DNA of 64,000 nt from contig JAWQUS010000003.1 in the NCBI GenBank assembly GCA_036365455.1, positions 1,694,001 to 1,758,000 on the forward strand, given 5' to 3'. Source of the DNA: Macrosoma leucophasiata (lineage: Eukaryota; Arthropoda; Insecta; Lepidoptera; Hedylidae). The notes beneath the pieces were generated by a model. That model worked only from the letters and a program-made list of their open reading frames with translations, did no database searches and was not told the DNA's origin. Below are positions 11,383 to 22,195 of the stretch, piece after piece. Both the position numbers and the translations under genes were made by a program. Within the stretch, counting starts at the first letter, position 1, and every line of letters begins with the position of its first letter.

Positions 11383-11950
11383 GACCCGGTTAGTCCAGCG
11401 TTGTGAGATGACCGTTTGATTCGAAGGGTCGCGGGTTCGATCCCCGCACCGGGACAAATACAACAATTTGTATGGCCTACAGCAGTGTGATCTATAATGG
11501 TCCCAAAGTGATCTATATCGACCCCTGGGGGTCTATGACAACGTTAAAGGGGTCTGCGTCATCGAAAAAAATATTTGGGGGTCCATAAAATGAAAATGTG
11601 GGTCCACGATAATGGATCTCAACACATACACTGATAGTACCAATTTACTTACATCATCAGTGATTCCCAAAGTGGTCTATGAGAGACTCGATGGGGGTCT
11701 ACGTAGGCGTGAATAAAAATTGGAAATATGGGAATTTGATATAAATATAGCAAGGACGGGGGTCCACAGAAACAAAAAAAAATTTTAAAGGGTCTACAAG
11801 AAAAAAGAGTTTGGGAACCTCTGGCCTACAGATATTTGTGTCGGCTCTGGGTGTTTGTGTATGTGTTGTATGTGTACAACGGCACCCACGACACAGATTT
11901 GTACCTACTATGGGGCTGTGAGAGTAAGCGTATTTTATTTTATTTATTTG
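11383..11950 (+). mobile_element. SINE C interrupted by a hAT-like element
   Basis: The head is gacccggttagtccagcgtt with box B gggttcgatccccgcacc. After gtatggcctacag the hAT-like element 11483-11823 intervenes. The SINE resumes as in the copy at 8430-8640, ending gagagtaagcgtattttatt. Confidence 0.88.
11483..11823. mobile_element. hAT-like non-autonomous element, copy 2
   Basis: It has the same ends and the same internal cagtgattcccaaagtggtc repeat (about 11657) as copy 1. The 8-bp duplication gcctacag is perfect (11475-11482 and 11824-11831). It lies inside a SINE C copy whose uninterrupted version is at 8440-8640. Confidence 0.92.
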
Positions 11951-12621
11951 GCTACGGAACCCTAAAAGAAGTGATGATTACAAAAGTAATTAACCCAGCT
12001 GACAGAAACCGTTGAGTATCAGAAACCGGACATAATCGGGACAACGCAGCGGGAAATCCAATAAGTGAAACTCATTTCCAGTTGGGGAAACTTTGTTTTG
12101 AACATTCCCGATGAACGAATTTAAACGAAAACAATTCCAGTTTAATTCGGAAACAATTTGTAAGCTCCCGGATAGTCGACTGCAGCTAATTGATAGAAGG
12201 AACTTCATTACTTCATCATTAATGGTTTTATTTACGTATCTTTGCGCTGAGGGTATTGAGAAGGGTGAGTTTTTAGAAGAACATGTAATCAGAGTGGCAA
12301 AGAACCTTATAGTTTATATTGATGGTAAATAATACTGTAGCCCCCTAATAACTTACCTATTACAGAGACATATCAAATAAGGTCTCAGGGATAGCAACGA
12401 ATCTGCGAGTTATTCCGATCTGATCCACCTAGTTTTGAGTCACCAGGTGGATCAACTATATTTTTTATTTATTTCACGTTCCCCTTCTTTTTATATACCA
12501 GGGGGATGTTATATACTAGGGGGATCAACTTTAATTCAATAATTTTCTATGCCGGTCTGATCCACCTAGTAAAAATTTATAAACACATTTTTCGGACAGT
12601 CAGCATAAAAATTCGGTTTAA
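11951..12621. other. No feature recognised
   Basis: Two weak overlapping frames on opposite strands (about 12000-12330) show no known domain. A short repeat (gatccacctagt) occurs at about 12421 and 12558. Confidence 0.5.
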
Positions 12622-12935
12622 TAATGGCAATCCATTATACGCCCCACGGCTGGGCCCTTGTCGACGAGTCTCTCCCCATTTTTTGGGGGGAGGCCTTGAG
12701 CTTACTCCACCACGTTGCTCCAATGCGGGTTGATAGATATGCGGGCCAACCCGCTGTCGGATGTTTTTCAAACCGCCCATAAAGCCTCCGACAAGGTTTA
12801 ACGACTACTATCTATCGATAGCAACCGGGACCGACGGCTTACCGTGCCCTGCGAAGCACGGAAACGCGCATTTTTTATTTGACACTAGCGGTCGCCCATC
12901 ACAAACCCGATCGCGCCTGTCGGAAAAAATCGGTT
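12622..12935 (-). mobile_element. Family E repeat
   Basis: Reads on minus: ...gttgctatcgatagatagta, gacagcgggttggccc, ggcctccccccaaaaaatgg and a gccattatt tail. Confidence 0.83.
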
Positions 12936-12963
12936 TACAGTACTATGCATGCATTTTGAACTC

Positions 12964-13065
12964 TGGTTTTAGTGTGGGTGTCTATAGGCTACAGTTATCA
13001 CATAACATCAATTTGAACTGCATGCTTGTTTGCCTCTTGCCTCCTTCATTACATAAAAACACTTT
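12964..13065 (+). mobile_element. Family A tail fragment between two E copies
   Basis: ctctggttttagtgtgggtg, tctataggctacagttatca, and acataaaaac at the end. Confidence 0.7.
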
Positions 13066-13204
13066 GTAATTGTTCTCATTCTTCTTAATACGCTTTGTGT
13101 TGTGAGAGTGTAGAGCCAGGTATCCCGGTCCTTCCACACCTGCCGTCCCGTGCTTCTTCCACATTCATCATTTTCTTCATACATACACGCCGCAGAAGCA
13201 CACA

Positions 13205-13530
13205 TGGCCCCGTGGCTGCTGTAGCGATATACGCGATACGGGCGCGGTCGGGTGTATTATGGGCGATCGCTAGTGGAAAATTAAAATGCGCGTTTCCGTG
13301 CTATCGGCACGTTAGTCATCGGTCCCGGTTGCTATCGATAGATAGCAGTCGTTAAACCTTGTCGAGGGCCTTATGGGCGGTTTGAAAACATCCGACAGCG
13401 GGTTGGCCACTAACCCTTATCTCCACCAACCCGCATTGGAGCAGCGTGGTGGAGTAAGCTCCAGGCCTCCTCCCAAAAACGGGAGAGACTCGTGCCCAGC
13501 AATGGGACGTGACAAGGGTCCCTTCCTAAA
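13205..13530 (+). mobile_element. Family E repeat, inverted partner
   Basis: ggttgctatcgatagatagc, gcattggagcagcgtggtgg and cgtgcccagcaatgggacgt. Confidence 0.85.
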
Positions 13531-13866
13531 AATATAATATTCCATATAGATATTCTTTATTCTGGTCATTTAAGAAGCATTCAAATATACACAACCTAAT
13601 AAAGATTTAATTGTGACTTAGATTATATTGTTTTATGAGCCGTACTGTAATGGCTTGCATAACAATGAAACGGCGTTTCTGTTAGATAACGAGTTACAGA
13701 ACCGACTCGGAAATATTAACAGGGTTAATGGTCATAACACTGAATTGAAAGTATTATATTTTTGTGTACATATCTAAATAATATGAGAGACTCGTATTTG
13801 AAGTGCTTTTCATGTGATTGGTATAACGTCCAGGTAAGCAATCGACTTAAAATTGTAAATTTAATA

Positions 13867-14118
13867 CTGGTGGAATAGATTCAGTAACGGAGCTCGCGGG
13901 CGTAGGCACCACCGCATAACCGAATATAATATAGGTAGTGTTCAGCACTATCGTGTTCCGGTCTAGTGGTAATGTATGGCCCTGTAATTTCCGGCACAGA
14001 GGCGTAACACCTTAGGCCTCAAAAGTGGTAACGCATCTGCATTTTGACCTCTGGTCTTTGTGTAGGTGGCTGCAGTTATCACTTAACATCAAAATGAACT
14101 GCATCCTTGTTGGCAAAC
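13867..14118 (+). mobile_element. Family A repeat
   Basis: Complete 5' end (ggagctcgcgggcgtaggca) to tgaactgcatccttgttgg; the poly-A is lost. Confidence 0.8.
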
Positions 14119-14207
14119 AGATTGAAAGAATATCTTTCATAACATATGAAAAATACATTTTAATAAAAAATGGAAAGAATCAAAATATTTTTTTTACTAG
14201 CTGTACT

Positions 14208-14265
14208 ACCCGCGACTTTATCCGCGTAGAATTCAACAAAATTATTGTTCAGTGGGTACGATGGA
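14208..14265 (+). mobile_element. Half of the same foldback family
   Basis: Only one arm is present: ctagctgtactacccgcgac, then tttatccgcgtagaattc. Confidence 0.55.
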
Positions 14266-14575
14266 CGAAGACGTGGGCACAGTTAGTAATGGAATATAGG
14301 GGTATAAAGGTGGTCATACAGTGATAATAAAAAGGTTTCGCTTGTCAGTTATCTGTAATCCTGCTCCCAATACCGTCTGTTCCGAGCGACGGAGCGCGTC
14401 AAGGGGTTGTGAGCCTTCGACAGCTCAATGCCCAATCAATGTGCTAACATGTCGGATTACTTACGCTTCATACTATGATACTGTTGACTCAGTTGTTACG
14501 TCGTTTCGAGGGAAACATCGGATTGTTAAAGATATTCTGCAATCTACATAAAAACCTTAGTTTTTTTATGATGGC

Positions 14576-14715
14576 AAATGTGAAGCGCGGCGGCTGGTGT
14601 AGATCATAAGCGATTTACTCGGTAAGCACTACGGGCGCGGTCGGGTAGTGTGATGGGTGACCGCTAAGGGGAGAGAGCTACCAAAAAGGGGAGAGACCCG
14701 TGCCCAGCAGTGGGA
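14576..14715 (+). mobile_element. Family E with large internal deletion
   Basis: Its 5' end (cggctggtgtagatcataag) joins directly to its 3' end (cgtgcccagcagtgggacgt). Confidence 0.8.
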
Positions 14716-14736
14716 CGTATTATTATATTATATAAG

Positions 14737-15009
14737 ATGGCAAACAAGCATGCAGCTCACATTGATGTTAAGTGATGACTGCAACTTATAGAAATTTACA
14801 CAAAAACCAGAGGTCAAAATGCAGATGCGTTGCTATCCCTGAGACCTAAGTTGTTACGTCTCTGTGATAGTTATTACGGGGCCATACATTACCATCTAAC
14901 CGGAACACGATAGTGCTGAACATTACCATTTGGCGGCAGATAGATTAGGTAATGCGGTGGTGCCTACGCCCGCAGGCTTTGTCATCAGAGCTCTATCACC
15001 AGTAAAAGT
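14737..15009 (-). mobile_element. Family A repeat
   Basis: Near complete: atggcaaacaagcatgcagc to gagctctatcaccagtaaaa. Confidence 0.85.
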
Positions 15010-15609
15010 GTTAAATGTTAATGCAGATGCGTTACCACTGATGTCAAATATAGAAATTTCGACATATTCTACACAACTAGAAATACTATAGCAAAATCTG
15101 TAAAAGGAAGCTACCTAGTACCGAAGAAAACACTGAACACAGCACAGTTTACATGAAATTAACATAAATGCATATTTCGGTATAGTGCTGTGTGGACGGA
15201 CGGTTCTGATCGTGATCAATATTCACTTGTAACAGCTCGTAGCACTGTTTGATACGATCGCTGCGAAAGAGTGTCGAGAGGCTCCATTATTAGAGGCCCA
15301 ATTGTGTTCAAAATGGGAGGAAAGATAATGTAAAATCTCATTAATAAAACTTAGCATAATTGAAATTTCCTGAACATTGTCTGCATCGTGAAACTGAATT
15401 TTGTCAAGAACTGTTAAATAGACTGATGGTGATGTTCTTTCACTCACCAGCCCCACTTGATCCCACCAAAAAGCCTTTCAATATGAAGAAAAACTCAAAA
15501 ATATGCTATGTTCTGTTTTCAAAATACTCATGATAGTTAAGGTCATAGAAATACGCTTTACGCTCTTCCATCCCGTATTAAATCAATATGCCTCCTATGT
15601 GTTGCGTAA
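15010..15609. other. No feature recognised
   Basis: A 77-codon minus frame at 15223-15456 has no recognisable domain. Confidence 0.5.
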
Positions 15610-15890
15610 TATTAGTTGATCTATTTTCGATTCGAAAGCAATTGCGGTAACTTATACAAAGTAAACATACTCACTGTAAATAGAGTATTATTTTGAAGAA
15701 AGTTGTTCAAAGTAATGGAAGATCGAAGTGAAGTTATAGCGCGTGGCAACCTTAATTTCTCCAGAGAACAGGGTTCGCTCTTTGTTATTCGTCTTGCATA
15801 TGATATCAAAGGATATTGTCACGGATATTAAATAAGAATATAACACCTTCGCGGAATACATCATAGTAATCTAATTTAGCGCTAGCAATT

Positions 15891-16176
15891 TACTGGTGGT
15901 AGAGCTCCAGTGACGGAGCTCGCGGGCGTAGGCACCACCGCATTACCTAATATACTTGCCGCTAAATGGTAGTGTTCAGCACTATCGTGTTCCGGTCAGG
16001 TGGTAATGTACGACCCTGTAATTTCCGGCACAGAGGCATAACACCTAATGCCTCAGGAGTGGCAGCGCATCTGCATTTTGACCTCTGGTCATTGTGTGGG
16101 TGTCTATAGGCTGCAGTCATCACTTAACATCAATGTGAACTGCACGCTTGTTTACCACTTTTATAACATAAAAAAG
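15891..16176 (+). mobile_element. Family A repeat
   Basis: Complete copy with short A tail. It interrupts the duplicated segment 15610-16640. Confidence 0.87.
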
Positions 16177-16179
16177 AGA

Positions 16180-16440
16180 GTTTTGGCGGGAACCTTGAAA
16201 GAGGCGTGTGGTGCTTTTATTTTAATTCATTTTCTTAGTGTATTTTTGAGTTATATTAAATAAAGTTGGTGGTATTTTGTTTGATATAGGCTTATTACAG
16301 TGCTCGTGTATAATGAATTAAAATAACAGTGCGAAAACACGGCTTTTCAGTTTGCCTCCAAAACTTCATTTGAAATGTTCTGGTAAAGTAGCCATCGCTT
16401 TACTCGATTTACTGACTGTGACTCTGACTGACTGACTTGT
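16180..16440 (+). repeat. Family I repeat
   Basis: gagttttggcgggaacc, agtttgcctccaaaacttca and gccatcgctttactcg are shared in inverse order with 11040-11290. Confidence 0.55.
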
Positions 16441-16924
16441 AATTGACCGACTGACACTTACTATTACGCTGCTTGCGAATACGAAATATAATTTTACTTG
16501 ACACTGGCAATATGCGTAATAGCGATGCAAATATATATAACAAAAAAAAAAAAATTAAAGGTTACAGAAATACCCAACGGTATGCCGTTCCATATTTGCG
16601 CTAACATTGGTAATTTGCTAGTTATAACTTTTTCGACAACGGACTTCCCTTCCGCACTCCCTATTAAATCTGTACATGTCGTTTTTATTATTAATTGATT
16701 GGTTGATTATTATCTGACAACACAGTGGTTAGTTTCCTTTATTATTTAATAAACTACTCAAAGCGATGCCAGATATGATTAAATATGCTACAATCGTCTC
16801 ATAATATCCTTTGGCGCTCCGTCTGTTTAGCAGATAGCGAAAATTTATATCACAATTCTTAAAGCTTTTTATCTAAATAGGACACTAACCGACTCTATGG
16901 ACAGAGTTGATCAATATTTACACG

Positions 16925-17273
16925 CGCATGGCCCAGCGGCTGGTGTAGATCATAAGCGATCTACTCGGTGAAGCACTACGGGCGCGGTCGGGTCGTGTGA
17001 TGGGTGACCGCTGGTGGAAAATTAAATGCGCGTTTCCGTGCTTCGGAGGGCACGTTAAGCCATCGGTCCCGGTTGCTATCGATAGATAGCAGTAGTTAGA
17101 CCTTGTCGGAGGCCTTATGGGCGGTTTGAAAACATCCGACAGCGGGTTGGCCACTAACCCCGTATCTCCACCAATCCGCATTGGAGCAGCGTGGTGGAGT
17201 ATGCTCCAGGCGTCCCCCCAAAAAGGGGAGAGACTCGTGCCCAGCAGTGGGACGTACAATGGGTTGCCATTAT
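16925..17273 (+). mobile_element. Family E repeat, near full length
   Basis: From ggcccagcggctggtgtaga through gtgcttcggagggcacgtta to aatgggttgccattatt. Confidence 0.87.
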
Positions 17274-17309
17274 TAATCTTTACTTCGAGTATGTAGTAGT
17301 TTGACTGAT

Positions 17310-17648
17310 CTCGATCTGAAAGCCATTTCCGAAGCTTTAAGAGACAAAGTAAACATATTCACTGTAAATGGAGTATGATTTTGAAGATATCATTTCGAAG
17401 TAATGGAAGACCGTATAAAGGAATATCAAGTGGCTACCTTTATTTCTCTAGGGAACAGGGTTGTCAGTTATTTATCTTGCAGATCATATCAACGGATATT
17501 GCGACAGATATCAAATAAGGACATAACACCTACGTGGAATACAGTCATCTAATTTAGCGCTAGCAACGAAAGGTCATAGAAATACCCAACGGTATGCCGT
17601 TCCATATTTGCATTAACCACATCGGTAGTTTGCCAACTTTTGCCTTCC
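17310..17648 (+). repeat. Local duplication, copy 2 (uninterrupted)
   Basis: The continuous version of the segment shared with 15610-16640. The shared sequence is diverged by many substitutions, so the duplication is old, or the segment is itself a repeat family. Confidence 0.75.
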
Positions 17649-17867
17649 CCTATGTTGGAGAGGTAAACATAATTTCTAAACATCCAGCTATGTTTAAAAG
17701 GTGGTGGTGGTGGTGAGCCTATAGACATCAGACACATTAAACTGCGAGGATGCCACAGGGAATTTAAAATTCTCTTTGTAAGAATCTCTGTGATCCCTTG
17801 GAACGGACTTAAGTCTATGATATAGGTAAAGAGGAAGTCAAAAATTAAGTTTCTATGTTAAAAAAAA

Positions 17868-18144
17868 ACGTAACTTCACGCCTGTAACCCCCGAAGGGGT
17901 AGGCAGAGGTAAATGCATGCATTCAACGATACATGCAAACTCCCACGATTCGCCGGTTACGTTTTTTGGCCCATGTAACAGGTGGCGAGCCTTACCATCT
18001 CCGGGCACATTACCAAACTCCGAGGAAACTTCCAGAAAATGGAAAAATCCCAATAGAACCCCCGATATCCCCCGACCCGGAAATCGAACCCAGGAACTCC
18101 AGCGTAGTAGTAGTGGCCTGCTACCTAGGCTACTGAGGCAGTGT
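17868..18144 (-). mobile_element. SINE B
   Basis: It has the same head and tail. Box A has lost a few bases and there is a deletion in the body. Confidence 0.8.
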
Positions 18145-18479
18145 TGAATACTCGGGAAATTATCACACGTGACGTCATCGGGAATCACCAATTCAAACAT
18201 ATAAATAACTATATAAAAGCAAAAACTATGATGGGTCAAGATTGTATAAATACCTGCTTTTTTTCCCATTGAGTTTCAAAATTGATGAAAATAGTAGTGA
18301 ATGGTATTAAAACGTAAGTCCATACATTTATATTTAACCTTTGGGTTTAAGTGAGTTTAAAATAAAATTTGAGATAAAACGGAACGTACAACGTTGAACA
18401 ACCCAACAAAATCTTTATCCCGAACGGTGTAAATAGACATCTAAACTTAGGCATGGAATATTTGACTAGGCTTTAACTA

Positions 18480-19240
18480 GAAACATTTCCGTTTTTAGTC
18501 CTGTCCGAGCAAATATTGGAGTCTGGATTTTCAGCAGAGAACACGTCTAATCCAATGGAACACGGCTCGTTTTAAAGTCGATCTCAAAAAACGAGTTCTA
18601 TTTGCTTCGAGGGTAAAATGTTGGACTAGACTAAATGTATTTCTGAGTCCGGTCCGTCTATTTTTGTTTCTAGCAACCTTACTCCGGGAAAACTTGTCCC
18701 TGCAGGGTAACGTACAATGTTGGAAGTCGCCTTTGTAATTTTATTAGAAAAGAATTGTGGTTTTGGTATCTGTGAGCCATAAAATTCTAGTTCTAATTCA
18801 GAGGTTTGACAAGACGCTGACGTGTTTTGTCGAGTAGGTTCTACCCTTGTCACAGTAGTCGTGTAAATTCGTTTCTTTACTGGCTCATACTTAATTTTTC
18901 CCTTTTTAATTGAATACAGATAAAAATCGTCAAAAGAAACAACACACAATAATCAAGAGATCTCTTGAATACCTACCCTATATTTTTATGCCTTTGCAAA
19001 GAACCCGGAGGCATTCCATCTAACTGGAATATCGGAACGGTAGGCCAACTTAGATAACTACCATCGGTAATACCAAAGATATATCTTTGGGTAATTAATA
19101 CGATTGTCCTATTTTTACAGGCGGTACAAAGTTCCAGGCTCTCGAAGGGAAACATCGCCGCATTGCCACACCGCGGACACTCCGCCAAAATTCCATACAA
19201 ACGCTTAATTTGGTCTCTATTACACAGACATCAATCAGTG
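18480..19240 (-). pseudogene. Decayed coding remnant of unknown origin
   Basis: On the minus strand one frame reads IKRLYGILAECPRCG...LELCTACKNR, a CX2C..CX2C zinc-ribbon-like pair, and stops at 18973. A different frame reads PTRQNTSASCQTSELELEFY, then GSQIPKPQFFSNKITK, and stops at 18626. Protein-like fragments (LDVFSAENPDSNICSDRT) continue to about 18480. The broken frames and lack of splice sites suggest a decayed single gene or an inserted element. I do not recognise the family. Confidence 0.4.
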
Positions 19241-19394
19241 ACGTGTATTTACACGTGGACCTGTGTGCGTAGCACGTACAAAATACCAACCATAGCCCAT
19301 AAGAGGGGAGGAAGTGATGCGGGGAAATCGGCCGGAACGTCGAAGTGTCCATTCTACACGTAGTATTATTACATATTATCTGGCATTACTTAAT

Positions 19395-19640
19395 CTATCT
19401 GCCAACAAATGGCAGGGATCACCACTATCGTGATTCCGTTAGATTGAAATGCCATAATTATAATGTATGATAAGTTACCATCTAACCGAACATTACCATG
19501 TGTAGGTATGTATCACAATCGAACTGGAACGCTTTAATGAACACAATAATTATCGATACCTACTTTCTGTAACAGAGGCAGAGACAACTTATGCCTTAGA
19601 GTTTAGAGGAAGCAGCGCATTGGCATTTTAATCTATGGAT
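19395..19640 (+). mobile_element. Decayed family A copy
   Basis: Only weak matches remain, such as taatctatctgccaacaaat and actatcgtgattccgtt. Confidence 0.45.
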
Positions 19641-19862
19641 TTTGTAGATAACAAAAGACTGCAACATTAACATCTAAATATTTTATCTTTTTAAGTTTGC
19701 CATATGCCTTAAATTGTAGCATAAGCATAGCATTCTACTGGTGATAGAGCTCCAGTGATGGTTCTCGCGGGTGTAGGCACCACCGCATTACCTAATATAC
19801 TTGCCGCTAAATGGTAATGGTGTTCAGCACTATCGTGTTCCGGTCAGGTGGTAATGTATGGC

Positions 19863-19969
19863 ACATTGAAATAAAACTAGTTTTCGGATTTATCTCGCGT
19901 ATTGACTACAATGATTATTTAAAATCTAACCCGACGTTTCGGTCGCTTTTCAGCTTCCGTGGTCTCGGG
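19863..19969 (-). mobile_element. Penelope-like fragment inserted in a family A copy
   Basis: It is flanked by atgtatggc (19854-19862 and 19970-19978). On the minus strand it reads gctgaaaagcgaccgaaacgtcgggttagattttaaa..., then caatacgcgagataaatccg. The cgaaacgtcgg core and the following AT-rich stretch resemble Penelope-like element termini. The class assignment is from memory of motif style, not from a search. Confidence 0.6.
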
Positions 19970-20102
19970 CATGTATGGCCCTGTAATTTCCGGCACAGAG
20001 GCATAATACCTTAGGCCTCAGGAGTGGTAACGCATCTGCATTTTGACCTAGGTCTTTGTGTGGGTGGGGTCTATAGGCTGCAGTCATCACTTAACATCAA
20101 TG

Positions 20103-20192
20103 AATCAGAATCAGAAACTCATTTACTCATTTAGGGTGACAGGCACCTCTTATGACACGTCAAAAACAAACAAAATAAATTAAAGTGAATAA
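20103..20192 (-). mobile_element. 90-bp LINE tail inserted in a family A copy
   Basis: On the minus strand it matches the 3' end of the LINE at 2995-3921 (gtcataagaggtgcctgtca...ctgattctgatt). It is flanked by caatg (20098-20102 and 20193-20197) and splits family A between acatcaat and gtgaactgc. Confidence 0.82.
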
Positions 20193-20222
20193 CAATGTGA
20201 ACTGCAAGCTTGTTTAACACTA

Positions 20223-21496
20223 ACATTCCGAAAAAAAAAAGTCGCCAAAGTATATTGATAGATTCTACGTACTATTACATCGATGAATCCTTTTCCGACT
20301 TTCACAGATTTCGTGAGAGTACCTACACGATCAGAATAAGGCAGCATCGTATTCGAAGGCACGAACTTGTAATTTGGTGTTGTGAAAATACCGTTTGAAT
20401 ATGTATGTGCTGTTTGTTCTCTCCCTTGTTTGTTAAATAATTCAAACAGCGATTGTTTAACTTGGAGCCGTATTTTTCGTAGTTGTAATTTACGTTTTTG
20501 TAATTTACGTTTTATAGGTCTCTACTGATGGTCTACTCAACAAACCAGAAACCCTAATAATGCAATTCATTTTGTTTTAATGGACTTATGTGAGCCAAGA
20601 CAGGACTTCTAGGGCAGCCTAAATAAATTTACACAGCTTGCTGCAGGGAACCCCTGCAGGTCCGATACTCGGCTTAAGGCGTTGTGGGGACAAATAAAAC
20701 GTGCTATTAGGAGCGGTACAACTTTCACTCCAGACATCTGTTGGTTGTAACTGGCATAATGGCCAGGCGGATAGTTGAGGGTCGAGGCTGGGAGCGGGAG
20801 CAGCGCCGAACGTGGCGGCGCCTTGACCCCACCTTCAGACATTACTCGACCTATTGTTCGATATTATAAGCCGAATTCATACATAACTTTATAAACCTGT
20901 TATTCATGTCTACGACCATAGATTTTCTAACAAAGTAGATAATAAATCTATGGCTACGACAGCTCGACTCGCTCTTGACATCCTCCTGTCTGACAGTTGA
21001 CAGATGACAGCTCGCTCTCTTGCCACTCTGTCTTCATTGTATCAAGACGCACTCTCCGACCAATTTAATATAAACCTATTGTAAAAGTGTAGAAACAAAA
21101 TAAATACAACTATTAAACAGCAAAACTGGCCTTCACTCCTGTCCAGAACACTTATGACGTAAAAAGAATAAACATAACCACCCGAAAGCCGCGCAATGCG
21201 AACCGCTTTTTCCCTTGACGGTACCACAACAAACATGCAATAACGAGTACCTTCACATTTAAAATCTCACTCTCGTTACACAGAGTGAGAATCCACTGGA
21301 ATCCACATATCACCACTTTCGCGGGGAGTGACAGATTAACCGCCGCATTGTGTACTACTTTATAGTAACACGTCTCATAAATTTATGCGGTCGTAAATCA
21401 AAGCGATGGAACAGGAATGCGTAGTGCGCGTTTCCATTTGAAAATTGTTGGCTCCCTTCTATTTTCGGTACAATGAAGTGGTATCATATAAATAAA
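20223..21496. other. Unclassified, with a GC-rich block
   Basis: 20590-20850 is unusually GC-rich (ggtcgaggctgggagcggga) and stands out from its flanks, like an old repeat or exon remnant. No family was recognised. Confidence 0.45.
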
Positions 21497-21500
21497 CTAG

Positions 21501-21759
21501 CTAGCCCGACGAACTTGGTATCGCTTTACAGGTATAAAAAAATTATGTCTAAAAGATCGAAAAGAAAATGTTTGGTGAGAATCACCTTAACCAGTTGGGG
21601 ATATTATAAATAGACTGCGACCGATTCTCATACCTACCAACTTGGGTAAATATGTCCTGTAAAAATAGATGTAGTTTTGGTAAAAATACATACAAAATTT
21701 AATTATGATCAGTCCAGCCCTTTTCGGTAAAGTATTGTTACAAAATCTGAGACACGAGA
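21501..21759 (-). mobile_element. Short non-autonomous Helitron
   Basis: On the minus strand it starts tctcgtgtctcagattttg and ends ...gataccaagttcgtcgggctag. Its start matches the Helitron at 5360. The 3' edge is ambiguous because ctagctag gives two possible ends. Confidence 0.68.
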
Positions 21760-21828
21760 ATTTATATATAAGATAGTATTACGTTTCATCACTTAAGCCG
21801 AAAGACACTGCTGGACAAAAGCCTTCCT

Positions 21829-21859
21829 AAAAACCCAAATATTAAGTATTTGGGTTTTT
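21829..21859. repeat. Perfect 13-bp hairpin, 5-base loop
   Basis: aaaaacccaaata / tatttgggttttt with loop ttaag. Confidence 0.8.
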
Positions 21860-21867
21860 TTAAAATA

Positions 21868-22035
21868 CACCTTAAGGGCAGAATATGCTATAACGCCACG
21901 TTTGGCATGCGAATCGATCATAGTGGCGGCAGTTTTATCGCGGGATGCTGCTGCTCATACCGCGTTATTGTATTGAACGCCGCCTATAAGAACGATTTGA
22001 CCGCCATTGTTCGGTCGGCTGACAGCTCTAGAGAA
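21868..22035 (-). repeat. Family G fragment
   Basis: cgccacgtttggcatgcgaa, then ggatgctgctgctcataccg and ttcggtcggctgacagctct. Confidence 0.65.
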
Positions 22036-22076
22036 AAAATTCTCCTCTTCTCGTGGGAGGTGAAGTTCATCTATTG

Positions 22077-22194
22077 GATTCTCGCGTATACCACTACTCC
22101 GGTCACGGGCAAATCCAACCACGCTAGCTGGAAAGCAATTGAAACGTCAGGTAAAATAAAAAGTTGGGAGTAGTGGTATACTCGTGAAAATCCG
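22077..22194. mobile_element. Penelope-like remnant with inverted ends
   Basis: The left end ggattctcgcgtataccact (22077) and the right end agtggtatactcgtgaaaat (22173-22192) are inverted copies. Between them is ctggaaagcaattgaaacgt, resembling the core of 19863-19969 on its minus strand. It adjoins a family G fragment. Confidence 0.5.
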
Positions 22195-22195
22195 C

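Larger units (their letters stand above)
15610..16640 (+). repeat. Local duplication, copy 1 (interrupted)
   Basis: 15610-15889 matches 17310-17566 (for example tctaatttagcgctagcaa), and 16548-16640 matches 17570-17645 (gaaatacccaacggtatgcc). About 660 bp inserted in between includes family A and family I copies. Confidence 0.75.
19733..20222 (+). mobile_element. Family A repeat with two nested insertions
   Basis: It is interrupted at 19863-19969 (Penelope-like) and 20103-20192 (LINE tail); both have target-site duplications. Confidence 0.9.

Noticed and set aside
11383..11455. Possible tRNA gene with good B box
   Set aside because: It is the head of SINE C. The arms do not make a full cloverleaf and a second copy continues into the same SINE body.
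15223..15456. 77-codon minus frame
   Set aside because: Reads plausibly but has no recognisable motif or splice sites.
16048..16263. Frame starting MPQEWQRICILTSG, also seen at 25622-25849 on the minus strand
   Set aside because: The shared peptide is just family A translated. Copies differ by frameshifts, so it is not a gene.
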